Shown here: positions 46,568-58,658 of the stretch, piece by piece
How the letters are laid out: every line of letters starts with the position of its first letter
Position numbering within the stretch: position 1 is the stretch's first letter
Source of the DNA: Muricea muricata
Lineage: Eukaryota > Cnidaria > Anthozoa > Malacalcyonacea > Plexauridae
Reading direction: 5' to 3'
Assembly (NCBI GenBank): GCA_963855995.1
Contig: OY979717.1
Coordinates: forward strand, 9,668,001-9,732,000
DNA length: 64,000 bases
The notes under the pieces: model-generated
What the model saw: only the letters and a program-made list of their open reading frames with translations
Database searches by the model: none
Told to the model about the DNA's origin: nothing
Position numbers and translations under genes: made by a program

Positions 46568-47223
46568 TCATAACCAGGTTTTATAGTTCGGGTTTTGATT
46601 AATCAACCGTCCATATCGGCTTCTTTTAGAAGGTTCTTCTCTAGTTGCTTTGGGATGGTTCTTTTCCCGTGTCTGGTCATGACTGGCTTTGTTCGGTGGC
46701 ATAAGGTTCTCAATTTCAGTCGTGTCGTACGGAGGCTCGTTAGATTGTCGTAGGTGTCGTCTGTTTCTCCTGTATTGTGTGCCGTCTTTCGTTTCGATAA
46801 TGTAACTTTGAGGTGTTACACGTGGTTGCACGACTTTTTCCTTGGTCCATTTCGAGTTGGGATCATGTTTAAATCTCACTATTTCACCTTTCTGCAGGGG
46901 AGACAGGGATCTGGCAGTTTTGTCGTAGTAGCGTTTCTGGTGTTGTTGCTGGTGTTGGCGGTTGGTGTAGAATTGCGCACCATTGATGACTGATGGTGCG
47001 AGTTTGTGTTGTGCGATTGGTAGAGCTGAGCGATAAGTCGTCGGCTCATAAGGACTTGTGCTGGATTCACACCGTCGATGGGAATGTTTCTATAGTCGAG
47101 GTGTGCTAAATAGGGATCTTGGTGTTGCGCATGACACTTTTCCAAAATCTTCTTTACAGTCTGTACGGTTTTCTCGTGTAGACCACCAGACTGAGGGTAT
47201 CTTGGGCTTATCGTTGTATGCAT
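46568..47223 (-). pseudogene. Gypsy 2 integrase C-terminal part
   Basis: Two overlapping frames. 47223-46879 contains SPRYPQSGGLHEKTVQTVK with the third catalytic acidic residue. 46879-46568 contains the basic C-terminal region (GTQYRRNRRHLR) that binds DNA. A frameshift near 46879 separates them. Confidence 0.75.
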
Positions 47224-48488
47224 GTAAAGTCGTAATCAGTTGCAAATTGCCGGTATTCTTGTGAGGAGTATTGAGGTCTATTGTCGGATATGACCTCATC
47301 AGGGATGCCGTGTCTGCTGAATATCGACTTGGTCTTCGAAATAACTGTTCGTGCTTTGGTGTTGCGCAGTTCCGCAACTTCGGGATAGCGACTGTAGTAA
47401 TCGGCAACGATTAAATGTTGCTTACCTTTCCACACGAGAAGGTCTGTTCCGACTTTTTGCCACGGCCATTGAGGGATGTCGTGTGGTTTCAGAGGTTCTC
47501 GTGAGTTAGCGTTAGCATTCGTCTGGCATGTGTCACATTTCGATGCATGTTCGTCAATTTCTGCGCTCATTCCGGGCCAAAAGATACTCTCACAGGCAAG
47601 TCGTTTCGTTTTCTCGATGCCTTGATGTGAATAATGTAGTTTGTTGAGGGTTTCTGCTCGCAGTTTTGGAGGGATTAGGATATTATGGGCTTTGTATATG
47701 ATATCATCGTGGGTAGTGAGATCGTGACGATATGGGAAATAAGTTCGTATGTCAGCTGGGACCATTGATCGATGCTCAGGCCAGCCGTTCTCGATCTGTT
47801 CACGAAGCTTTCGTATGGTCTCGTCGTGATGATTCTCGTTTTTGATTGCTGCGATCTTTTGGTCTGTGACGTAGGATGCGGTTGACATAAGATGAATAAA
47901 ACGCTCGGAGTTCATGTCTTGTTCGAACTGCTCCTCTTGGAGCTCGGGTGGGAATGCACAGGATAATGCATCTGCTAGGTACATTTCGGTGCCTTTCTTA
48001 TAGACTAGGTTAATGTCATATTCTTGAATTTGCATCAGCATTTTCTGGAGACGACTTGGTGCTTGAAATAAGGGTTTGCGAAAAATGTTCTCGAGAGGTT
48101 TGTGGTCAGTTTCGATGGTGATCGTTTTACCATAGACGTACTGGTAAAAGCGTTTGCAACCAAAGACAATGGCTAGAAGCTCTTTTTTGATTTGAGCATG
48201 TCCACGTTGTGTTTTATTCAAGGCTTTTGAGGCATAAGCGATTACGCCATTATCTTGAATTAATGCAGCCCCGAGTCCGTGCTGTGATGCATCAACTTGA
48301 AGTGTGACAGGTTTGGTTACGTCATAGTATCGAAAAGCCTGAGAGTCAATCAGAATGCTCTTTAAATCAGAAAATGCCTTATCGTGAATATCTAACCAAC
48401 GAAAAGAAATGCTCTTTTTGATCAATTCGCGGAGGGGAGCTGTGACTTCGGACACTTGCGGCGCAAACTTAGCTATGAAATTTACCAT
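47208..48488 (-). pseudogene. Gypsy 2 RNase H and integrase N-terminal/core
   Basis: RT connection, RNase H (LQVDASQHGLGAALIQ, KELLAIVFGCKRF, ETDHKPLENIF), integrase zinc finger (HYSHQGIEKTKRL ... CDTCQ) and the first two catalytic Asp motifs (GTDLL, SDNRPQY). It ends by frameshift before the third. Confidence 0.85.
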
Positions 48489-49140
48489 TCCAAGTAAGCG
48501 TTGTACATCTTATGTATTTGACGATTTTGCGTAATCATTAATTGCTTTAAGCTTTTCTACGTCAGGTTTAACACCGTGTTGAGTGAGGCGCTCGCCCGAG
48601 GTAGGTAATCTCGGTCTGTCGAAGTTGACATTTCCCTTAATTTTATATTGATCTGACTAACACGATTAAGTACATGTTCTAAATTCCGATCGTGTTCGTC
48701 TATCGTACGTCCCCAAATTAGAATATCGTCGATGCCCGTCTCGCAGCCGGGTGTCTCAAAATTTCTCGTTCACCGTCTTATGAAAAACTTCTTGTGCGAA
48801 TACTACGCCGAAAGGTACCACAGTAAAGCGATAGCGACCGAACGGGGTATTAAATGTCGTGAGGAAGGAACTTTCGTCGTCAAGTGGCATTTGATGTTGC
48901 ATCCAATGTTGCCCCAGATGTTGCATCCAATTTACTGAAGTACTTAGCACCTGTCTATCGACTACTTATCTCTTGTTGCGTCGGCAATTGATAATGTTCT
49001 CGAAGGATCGCTTTATCCAGGTCTCTAGGGTCGATACAGATACGTAGTTTGCCGCACCGTTTTTCGTTGGCAACCATGGAATTGACCCACGCCGTAGGGC
49101 CATCGACTTTTTGAATTATTCCCTTCGCTTTCATATCCAA
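48489..49140 (-). pseudogene. Gypsy 2 reverse transcriptase, frameshifted
   Basis: 49140-48955 holds the RICIDPRDLDKAI stretch, 48950-48756 holds NTPFGRYRF with VVPFG, and the DDILIW catalytic motif is in another frame near 48735. Stops and a degenerate repeat (ATGTTGCATCCA) near 48895-48935 interrupt it. Confidence 0.75.
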
Positions 49141-49811
49141 CAGCTCACGATGGACCCGGTCTCTGAGCGATGCTGGTAATTTCCGAGGGGGGTGAACGAC
49201 AGGAGTGACGGTGGGGTCAACTTTGATATGATAGGGGTCAGATATCCGGCCACGTCCCTCGAAGCAGTGCGAATATTTCGTAAATATTTGTTCACTCGAA
49301 TACTCGATAGTCCAGATAGAGAATTTGTTTCGCCCGTAATTTGTTCAATGTTATTAAACGTAATAAGTTTCATACTTTTGCTGTTTAATTCGAGCAACCT
49401 AAGAGAGATGTGGCCGTTTCGACCACATGAAATTCGATAACTTGTGCATCGTCAATAACATTTGCCAAGAACAGGGATGGGGTGTCCACCAAAAGCTATC
49501 AGTTTCGCCAGGCTGGTTTTGAGCTTGTGATGGCGCTGTCGTTACGGTACGACTTTCTCGAAATCTGATTTAGTTAAAATGTTTGTCACAGCCCCAGAAT
49601 CGAGCTTTATTCGAATGGGCTTGTTATTAATTTGGAGCGTCGCGTGTTCGTTTGCTGAGGCGTTTGTGTCCCCTTGTACTTTGTCGATGCCGTGATCTGA
49701 AGTGTTGCCGTCTAGTTCGAGGTGTTGGATATGAGAGCTGTGAGTATAGCTCGACCGGTTCTTGCTAGATCGGCAGAACTTGGCAAAATGCCCACTTTTA
49801 CCACAACTGTT
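49141..49811 (-). pseudogene. Gypsy 2 zinc-knuckle half, protease and RT leader
   Basis: Begins with the second half of a CCHC knuckle (GHFAKFC near 49780), then a Ser-rich spacer and a retropepsin site (LDSGAVTNIL near 49595). Downstream frames are broken. The first half of the knuckle lies across the inserted element, near 53085. Confidence 0.75.
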
Positions 49812-50097
49812 GGTAGTACTTACCTGTCCGTATGGCGGTGGAAGTAATTAGTATGCAGGATGGCATTGGCGCCGGAATTAGGGGCTTTGGATTGTGTATG
49901 ACGTCATAGCAATGAGACACAAGAAATATGGTTTGGAAAATGTATATTATAAAATTGTTTACAACAATAAATGCCTTTTTAAAATTACGGTATATAACTG
50001 TTCGATATATAACTGTTCGATGTATGGCTGTTCGATATAAGATTACGGTATGTAACTGTTCGATATAGAGTTGGTTTATACGCCTACCCAGAGACGA

Positions 50098-50702
50098 TTA
50101 CATTCGGTAAGTTGTCTGCATTCTAGCGTGTGTTCGTAGGCTAGGAGTGAGAGTAGCACTGCAAGATCTGCGGTGTATTCTGCGTGGAGTTTCGTATGGC
50201 AGTTTTTCGGTGTATTCTTGTAGGCAAAGAAAACAGGTGTCTTCGTACGGATAGGTGGTCCTGCAATAGGCGCAGTGTACGACGGATTCTTTGTGGGATG
50301 TAGATGCCCATGTCTTCAGAAGCAGTTGGTGTGGCTGAGATGTCCGCAGCACGGCAATTTGAGTACCATAAACAGTCCTTTCGCGATGGTTTCAAAGCAA
50401 AAGTGGCACGTTTCTTCTTGTTCGGCGGGAGGGCTCAATAGGCCGAATAGTGTTATGATTGTAGGTGATAAGACATCTTCTGCTTCCGCCAGAGTTCCGA
50501 CGTGCTCCAAGTTTAGTGATTGAGTGGTGTTGCTGTAAAATCTCCCGTGAGGTATCACGTCAGATCTCTCGTGAGATATCACGTCAGATCTCTCGTGAGA
50601 TATCACGTCAAATCTCCTGAGAGATATCACGTCAGATCTCCCGTGAGATATCACGCCAGATCTCCCGTGAGATCTCCCGTGAGATATCACGTCAGATATC
50701 AC
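50098..50702 (-). pseudogene. RING-H2-like protein, left TIR copy
   Basis: Minus strand. CHFC, a 14-residue spacer, then CGHLSHTNC (C-x-H-x2-H-x2-C), and after a one-base frame change LLKTW ... HCAYC, giving all eight RING-H2 ligands, followed by CFLCLQEY. RING-H2 domains act in E3 ubiquitin ligases. The frame break lies directly after the sixth ligand at TGCTTCTGA. The N-terminus reads in frame through the upstream tandem repeat (ISHERSDV-type repeats). Which start is used is unknown. Confidence 0.6.
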
Positions 50703-50722
50703 GTCAAATCTCCCGTGAGATT
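50536..50722 (+). repeat. Tandem 20-24-bp palindromic repeat
   Basis: About seven to eight units of CTCCCGTGAGATATCACGTC plus AGAT, each near-palindromic (TGAGATATCACG). It directly follows the left TIR. Confidence 0.9.
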
Positions 50723-50780
50723 TTTTACATTAGGCAAAAATTGCAAAGCGAGAAAAAATACTGATTAAAATTTATTTTAA

Positions 50781-51000
50781 ATGAACCGAATTGAGATATG
50801 TACATATATTGTTCTAAAAATAATTGCGAATTTGTTAAATGAATGTATCAAAAGGGCAAAAAAGGGGTACGACGAATACGAAATCGTACTGATTTTGGAG
50901 AAAAATATTAGAACGTTTCTTGGTTTGCATAAAATAACACACGGATTAACGTTTGGAATAATTAATTTTTGTAAGTATTACAGAAAGTAGAGCTATATCT
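50781..51000 (+). CDS. Small 69-codon ORF, unit 1 of a duplicated segment
   Basis: Encodes a Lys/Ile-rich helical peptide (KIIANLLNECIKRAKKGYDE, EYEIVLILEKNIRTFLGLH). No family recognised. The surrounding sequence (about 50845-51095) is repeated at about 51245-51485 with the frame lost. It may or may not be a gene. Confidence 0.3.
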
Positions 51001-51485
51001 TGTTAGTCTCGTACAAATTTATGCGATGAGCAGATGAGCATCTGCTCATAACTGCTCATGAGCACATACTCATACGCTCATAAGGCCCTATGTGGCCCGA
51101 TGGCTGGATAGGCGACTTCCCTACGGAGACCTAGGCAAGTGTGGGCAAGACTGCCATCCTCATTGTGATGTCACTAGAAAAACTGCTTAGTTTGTAAAAT
51201 GCGTTATATAAAGCGCCCCCTCGCAATTTTTTCTCATTCTATGTCAAAAGGGAGATAAAGGGGGCATGACGAAAACGTATACATTTTTAGAGCAAAATGT
51301 AGTTTCTTTGGTTTGCATAAATTAACACACGAATTAACTTTTGGAATAATTTATTTTTGTGAGTATTACAGAAGTAGAGGTATATGTTGCTAGTGTCGTA
51401 CAAGTTTATGCGGAGAGCAGATGAGCACCTGCTCATAACTGCTCATGAGCACATGCTCATACGCTCATAGGGCTCGATGTTGCCC
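50845..51485 (+). repeat. Direct duplication of a 240-bp unit
   Basis: Units at about 50845-51095 and 51245-51485 share TTTGGTTTGCATAAA-like, GAATTAAC-like, and GCTCATAACTGCTCATGAGC strings. Each unit ends in clustered GCTCAT repeats. Confidence 0.8.
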
Positions 51486-52065
51486 GCCAGGTTAGTATAG
51501 ATATATCTTGTTAAAATTTCGTGTTTGATAATTCGTTCAATGGCTTTCATGCCATGCATTATCTATCCTTCTTCTTCCGACATCATGAGACATTCATACC
51601 TTCTTTGACTCGGTTGGATCCTTGTCACTACTTTTATACAACTCCAGGCGTGGCAATTAAGCGTGTTTGAAAATGACTGAGGTGGAACTGATTAAATTGC
51701 TGATACTGATTAAATTATACAATAATCCTCACCATATCAATAAAATTACCCAGAATGTCATAATCGTTGGAGATGTACCCACACATTATGCAAGATCCCA
51801 AACTTTTTTGATGAATGTTTTATTAGTAACTGTCTTGTGTTCAGAAGTATCAAAATCCCACAAGTTTTGACTAAATTTTTCATTTGTCAAATTATCAAAA
51901 ATTTTACCGTAAAGACTAGAACAGGTCATATTAATGCGCACTACTGCCTTGTAGTTTTGCATAGAAAGTATATCGAGCGTCATCCTTACTCTTCAACGGT
52001 CAGTCTCTAAATGAATTTTTAGGATCATATATCGGAACAGTTATATACCGTAATTTTGGTTCTGG

Positions 52066-52275
52066 ATGCCTATGGTAGAAGAAGCGTTGCAAAAGCTTAA
52101 GGCGGCTTTTCAGGAGATGAAGATGAATTTGACTCAAAGTGGTCTGGATGAGGAAACCGCTGGGGAGGCAGCTTACTCTAATATTCTCCAAAAAGAATTG
52201 GAAAGTATCTATTTGCAGCGTCTCCAATGGATACAACAACTAAAGAAAGATCCAGCAACACCACTCAATCGCTAA
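52066..52275 (+). CDS. Small coiled-coil-like ORF before right RING copy
   Basis: MPMVEEALQKLKAAFQEMKM and QKELESIYLQRLQWIQQLKK have heptad spacing. The ORF overlaps the RING frame start (52227) by about 50 bases in another frame and ends just inside the TIR. Its counterpart is absent from the left side. Confidence 0.35.
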   Translation: MPMVEEALQKLKAAFQEMKMNLTQSGLDEETAGEAAYSNILQKELESIYLQRLQWIQQLKKDPATPLNR

Positions 52276-52690
52276 ACTTAGAGCACGTCAGAACTCTGGC
52301 CGAAGCAGAAGATGTCTTATCACCTACGATCACAGCACTATTCGGCTTATTGAGCCCTACCGCCGAACAAGAAGAAACGTGCCACTTTTGCTTTGAAACC
52401 ATCGCGAAAGGACAGTTTATGGTACTCAAATTGCCGTGCTGCGGACATCTCAGCCACACCAACTGCTCCTGAAGACATGGGTATCTACATCCCACAAAGA
52501 ATCCATCGTACACTGCGCCTATCGCAGAACCACCTATCCGTACGAAGACACCTGTTTTCTTTGCCTACAAGAATACACCGAAAAACTGCCATACGAAACT
52601 CCACGCAGAATGCACCGCAGATCTTGCAGTCCTACTCTCACTCCTAGCCTACAAACACACGCCAGAATGCAGACAACTTACCGAATGTAA
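52227..52690 (+). pseudogene. RING-H2-like protein, right TIR copy
   Basis: Inverted copy of the left gene. CHFC...CGHLSHTNC is intact. The same one-base frame change occurs (TGCTCCTGA). The seventh/eighth ligand pair reads CAYR instead of CAYC, so one metal ligand is lost in this copy. The N-terminus (MDTTTKERSSNTTQSLN) differs from the left copy because it starts in unique central sequence. Confidence 0.6.
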
Positions 52691-53084
52691 TCGTCTCTGG
52701 GTAGGCGTATAAACCAACTCTATATCGAACAGTTACATACCGTAATCTTATATCGAACAGCCATACATCGAACAGTTATATATCGAACAGTTATATACCG
52801 TAATTTTAAAAAGGCATTTATTGTTGTAAACAATTTTATAATATACATTTTCCAAACCATATTTCTTGTGTTTCATTGCTATGACGTCATACGCAATCCA
52901 AAGCCCCTAATTCCGGTGCCAATACCATCCTGCACACTAATTACTTCCAGCACCAATACTATCCTGCATACTAATTACTTCCGCCGTTAATACCATCCTG
53001 CATACTAATTACTTCCGCCACCAATACCAACCTGCATACTAATTACTTCCACCGCCATACGAACAGGTAAGTACTACCACTGTT

Positions 53085-53851
53085 GCACGTTTTACCGTAT
53101 GCAGGACATTGTTTTGGTGGGTGAGATCTGCCGCAATTTCCACAGGTTTTCCGTAATTTCCACAGTAGATTTCTGGGACGTTCCCGTTTCGTGTCGCGTG
53201 GTTTATAGTTGTGCTGTTCACGTTGACTATCTTTGCGTAATGCGTGGACGTGTGCAGGAGTCTTATCCCCCAGAGCCTTTACTTGTTCACGAGATAGTTC
53301 AGCTGCCTACAGATGTCAATTGCTTTCGTTAGGGTCAGGTCCGTTTCACGTAATAAACGCTCTTTTAGACTTTGGTTCTGGATACCGCACACGATTCTAT
53401 CGCGTATGAGACCGTCATGGAGGCTTTCAAATTCACATGTTGCAGCTAAAGTTCGTAGCACAGTCACGTACTGATCGATTGTTTCATCTTCGATTTGGTC
53501 TCGAATGTCGAACTTGTGGCGCTCGTAGGTGATATTTTTTCTCCGGTTGCAATATTGTTTGAAGCCGTTTCTCAGTTGTTGTGTTGTTCGTTTCCAAACT
53601 AGCGTACCACCTTCGCCTTCTTCAGTTTCTGGCGTTGCGAATGTGAGTGTTTGGTAAATCTCGCGTCCTTTCTCGCCGATACATAATAAGAAATAGGAAC
53701 ATCGTTCTTCTTTTGATTTCGCCTTCAATTCCGTCTTTTCGAAAAGAGCCCAATGTTCATCAAACTTGCGGTAGTTTTCGCTGATGTTGCCTTCGAATTT
53801 GAGTTGTTTGGGAGCGGCCCAGTTAGTTGTTCCTGCTGCCATGGTCTGCAA
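53085..53851 (-). pseudogene. Gypsy 2 gag with first half of zinc knuckle
   Basis: Starts near the ATG of [16 protein letters not shown], just after the primer-binding-like string. Capsid-type sequence ([61 protein letters not shown]). The zinc-knuckle region (53240-53085) is frame-shifted and then cut by the TIR element at 53079. Confidence 0.8.
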
Positions 53852-53893
53852 AGGTCCACTCCTGACACCATGTAATAGACTCTCAGATTTATT

Positions 53894-55403
<1,510 letters not shown>

Positions 55404-55407
55404 CAGT

Positions 55408-55561
55408 TATAGACCCGAAGCGAGGGTGATTCGGCAAAATATTAACCCGAAGTGATGATATTTCCCGAGGGCTTTATCCCGAGGGAAATATCAAAAGCCC
55501 TCGGGAAATATCATCACTGAGGGTTAATATTTTGCCGAATCACCCAAGCGGAGGGTCTATA
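55408..55561. repeat. Long hairpin MITE
   Basis: TATAGACCCGAAGCGAGGG ... CCCAAGCGGAGGGTCTATA. The arms of about 65 bp match closely, including GGCAAAATATTAACCC. TA-rich flanks. Confidence 0.85.
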
Positions 55562-56030
55562 AATGATATATTATACCGAAAATATATAACTGTTCAAGTC
55601 CAGGACAACTTGTCAACATACCTTCGAGAATACGAGATTTCGTTTTTCACTCAAATAAACAATTTTTCCAAAGTTTTTTGCCAAATAGCATCAAGTAAAT
55701 AGTGCTGAGTAATTTTGCCGTCTTTTGAACATCCTGTTTAGTAAAATTTCCAGTGAAACCACTTAAAAAACACCGTAGAATATCCATACACTCTTGTGTG
55801 CTCCCGCCATTTTTCATTGTTTTAATCGGCGCGTGTAGCTCTCGCGGGATGTCGCGTGAGATTCAAAAGTCGAATCTCCCGGGATATTCGGCCGAATTTC
55901 CCGAGAGATTCGGCCGAATACCATGCCTCGGGGAAAAAACCTAGGTCAGAATTTCCTATAGCGTGGTATTCGCTGAAAAATACTATGGACACGTGCTACT
56001 AATAGAACATTCTGATTGGACGAGCTAAGT
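55562..56030. other. Unassigned, with short palindromes
   Basis: Contains ATTCGGCCGAAT twice and GGGA/TCCC-rich short inverted units near 55850-55920. No ORF recognised. Confidence 0.4.
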
Positions 56031-56038
56031 ATGAGGTG

Positions 56039-56039
<1 letters not shown>

Positions 56040-56134
<95 letters not shown>
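56040..56134. repeat. (TA)n microsatellite
   Basis: Alternating TA tract left of the PLE-type palindrome. Confidence 0.97.
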
Positions 56135-56136
<2 letters not shown>

Positions 56137-56147
56137 TGTTAGGGCGA

Positions 56148-56702
56148 TCAGTATGACACATGATACTATTATAATGGTTTGTAGCTGATCTAAAAATCTT
56201 TATTAAAAACATTCCTAGTGGTTGAAAATAATAAAATTATGCTAAATTTTCGGCTGCAACTGCAAGCCTTCTTCAGAGTATATGACTAAAAGTCGCTAGA
56301 TAGAGCCGTCTTTATAATGTCTATGGTTACGCTTGATAGAATCTAACAAAGGTAAATAACATGTCGGAAATAACGCGTGTTCATTAACCGTATCTGCATT
56401 TAATTTTGAATGTAAAGCCTCAAGGAAAATCCTTTGATCAAGAAAGAAATTAAGAATTATGATCAAAGGATTTTTCTTGAGGCTTTACATTCAAAATTGA
56501 ATGCAGATACGGTTAATAAACACGCGTTATTTCCGACATGTTATTTACCTTTGTTAGATTCTATCAAGCGTATAACCACAGACATTATAAAGACGGCTCT
56601 ATCTAGCGACTTTTAGTCATATAATTTTATTATTTTCAACCACTAGGAATGTTTTTAATAAAGATTTTTAGATCAGCTACAAACCATTATAATAGTATCA
56701 TA
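56148..56702. mobile_element. PLE-type palindrome, hammerhead in one arm only
   Basis: Inverted arms (about 56148-56430 and 56457-56702) joined by a short A-rich loop. They match almost base for base, except that the right arm lacks a 41-base segment (56239-56279 of the left arm) that is the hammerhead. The right arm encodes HSKLNADTVNKHALFPTCYL, a reading frame I cannot name. (TA)n tracts flank both sides. Confidence 0.8.
56241..56279 (-). ncRNA. Minimal hammerhead ribozyme-like motif
   Basis: Minus strand: ACT, CTGAAGA, helix II GGCTTGCAGTTGCAGCC, GAAAATTT, then AGC. Same family as 162-200. Helix I is weak in this copy (two clear pairs). Confidence 0.55.
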
Positions 56703-56744
56703 TATATATATATATACAGTCATTGCCATTAAGGTTGTCCAGAC

Positions 56745-58529
56745 CGTAGATATAGTAGGTCTAGATTGCTGACTCATAGTATAATTACTATTGCGTAGGC
56801 GTGACCTGTATGATAAATGCAAGATTGCGCTGGAACCGGGCAAAAAACTATAAGACTCTACAAGGAAATCCATGTTTTTCGCGATTTAAAACGTCTCGTT
56901 GCTTGGAATCGCCTCGAATCAACATTTTTTCCCAACAACTATAGTTATTGCGGAAGTTTTGAGCACAATTTGTATAATTTCTGTTGAATTCCTCGTGAAA
57001 ATCTCGCTCGTGAAATGCATGTGTTGTGAATTGGTCACTTGGTCAGTTCGAGACATTTGTTGTCCAAAATATGTATTTTTGACCGGCTTTGGCCTCTTGG
57101 GTGTTATTGTGACCTACAGCTATCCTAAATCAAACATTTAAAAAACGATGGAGCAAGATGTTCGCGTACAAATCGATTATTCGCTTGATTTGTGTGGTGT
57201 GTGATTTTCATTTACAATCATGTATACTGTAATGCAGTGTCACAGTGTATCGATGAATCTATGGAGCAAGATGAAACATTTTTTGACGTTGCCAATTTGA
57301 AAATCATTCTAACGGTGTTTGTGTTCACTTCACACAATGTCTTTCAGGCTTAATTAGGCTTAATTGGGTTAATTTTGTGTTGAGTGTGTGCAAACTACCC
57401 AGACTGAAAAGTTTTATTTTGCACATAAAAGAAACTTTTCACCAGAGAATTTTGCGCAGAAATGTTGAAAACTTCTAGAGTCTAGTCAGGTGGTCTGGGT
57501 TCAGTTTAGTTGATGACCCTCAGACTCAGTAAATAAATTTATCATCATCAATTTATCATTATCAATATTGAGCACAGTTGGCATGCCAGGTTAGCCTAGA
57601 TTTTCTGATGATTTGTGCAGATTTCTTCATGAATTATTAATGATTTTATAATCACGACTAATTGTTCATTGGAATATAGCAAATGGGCATTAGAATATTG
57701 CTTTACCATACTCGCATGTTTGCAGACTTTGCTCCAATGTTGCACAAGCTAGCAAGCAGGTGCATGTTGCATTCTATGTACAGTGTATGCAAAAGTATGC
57801 CAAAGTTTACCATTATGTTAATTTTAAAGTAAACATATAGTTTAAATTCAAATAAAAAAATTTCGGTCACTAAACTGTGGACTGTTCAGTTAATTCTACC
57901 CACATTTCACACACGATTCACACGAACGAAACTTGCAGCTGTAGCACCAGTTTTCGATTATATTTTAGTAATGCATATTACATAATTCAGACAATATTTA
58001 CTTGATAACCTATCCGTCTTTGAAGTTCGAAAACAGTACGTTGGCTTGAAGTCGTATCTATGTAGTAAATATATTACTGACGTTCAGGTATCACACACCA
58101 CACAAATCAAGCGAACAATCGATTTGTACGCGAAGATCTTGCTCCATCGTTTTGTAAATGTTTAATTTAGGATAGCTGTAGGTCACAATAAAACTCAAGA
58201 GGCCGAGCCGGTCAAAAATACATATTTTGGACCACAAATGTCTCGAACTGACCAAGTGACCAATTCACAACACATTTCACGAGCGAGATTTTCACGAGGA
58301 ATTCAGCAGAAATTACACAAATAGTGCTCAAAACTTCTGCAATAATTAGTTGTTTCCAAAAAGATTGATTCGAAGCGATTCCAAGCAACGAGACGTTTTA
58401 AATCGCGAAAAACATTGATTTCCCTGTAGAGTCTTATAGTTTTTTGCCCGGTTCCCGCGCCATCTTGGATTTATCATACAGGTCACGCCTACGATCTATG
58501 AGTCAGCAATCTAGAACTACTAGTCTATG
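56745..58529. mobile_element. hAT-type foldback with perfect 8-bp duplication
   Basis: GTCCAGAC at 56737-56744 and 58530-58537 flanks inverted arms of about 460 bp (56745-57213 and 58085-58529) that start CGTAGATATAGTAGGTC / CATAGACTAGTAGTTC and share TCTAGATTGCTGACTCATAG. The middle is AT-rich with no ORF. The 8-bp duplication suggests hAT (or another 8-bp family). Confidence 0.85.
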
Positions 58530-58658
58530 GTCCAGACGAACTATACCTAAATACATGTATATCGAACACGTGACTACATCATTATATGCGTCGGCCCGCG
58601 TGGGGCGTAAGAGTGCGTGCTAGTTGCGGGACTGATTAAGTTCGGCGAATTTTGTACA

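Larger units (their letters stand above)
49812..53078. mobile_element. 3.27-kb element with long TIRs carrying RING-like genes
   Basis: ACTGTT at 49806-49811 and 53079-53084 is an exact 6-bp target duplication. The ends are GGTAGTACTTACC and its inverse. TIRs span 49812-50535 and 52253-53078 (about 0.72 and 0.83 kb). The right one is longer, partly because of extra subterminal units of about 33 bp (CATACTAATTACTTCC type, 52910-53060). Each TIR encodes a RING-H2-like protein. The middle holds a tandem palindromic repeat, a duplicated AT-rich unit and a small coiled-coil ORF. No transposase or integrase is recognisable. A 6-bp duplication fits Polinton or Dada elements, but the GG...CC termini do not match the usual Polinton AG...CT ends. 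Confidence 0.85.

Noticed and set aside
50536..50722. CRISPR-like array
   Set aside because: Repeats are contiguous without unique spacers and the genome is animal.
49812..53078. Classical Polinton/Maverick
   Set aside because: Too short, no polymerase, integrase or capsid genes, and termini GG...CC instead of AG...CT; only the 6-bp duplication and long TIRs agree.
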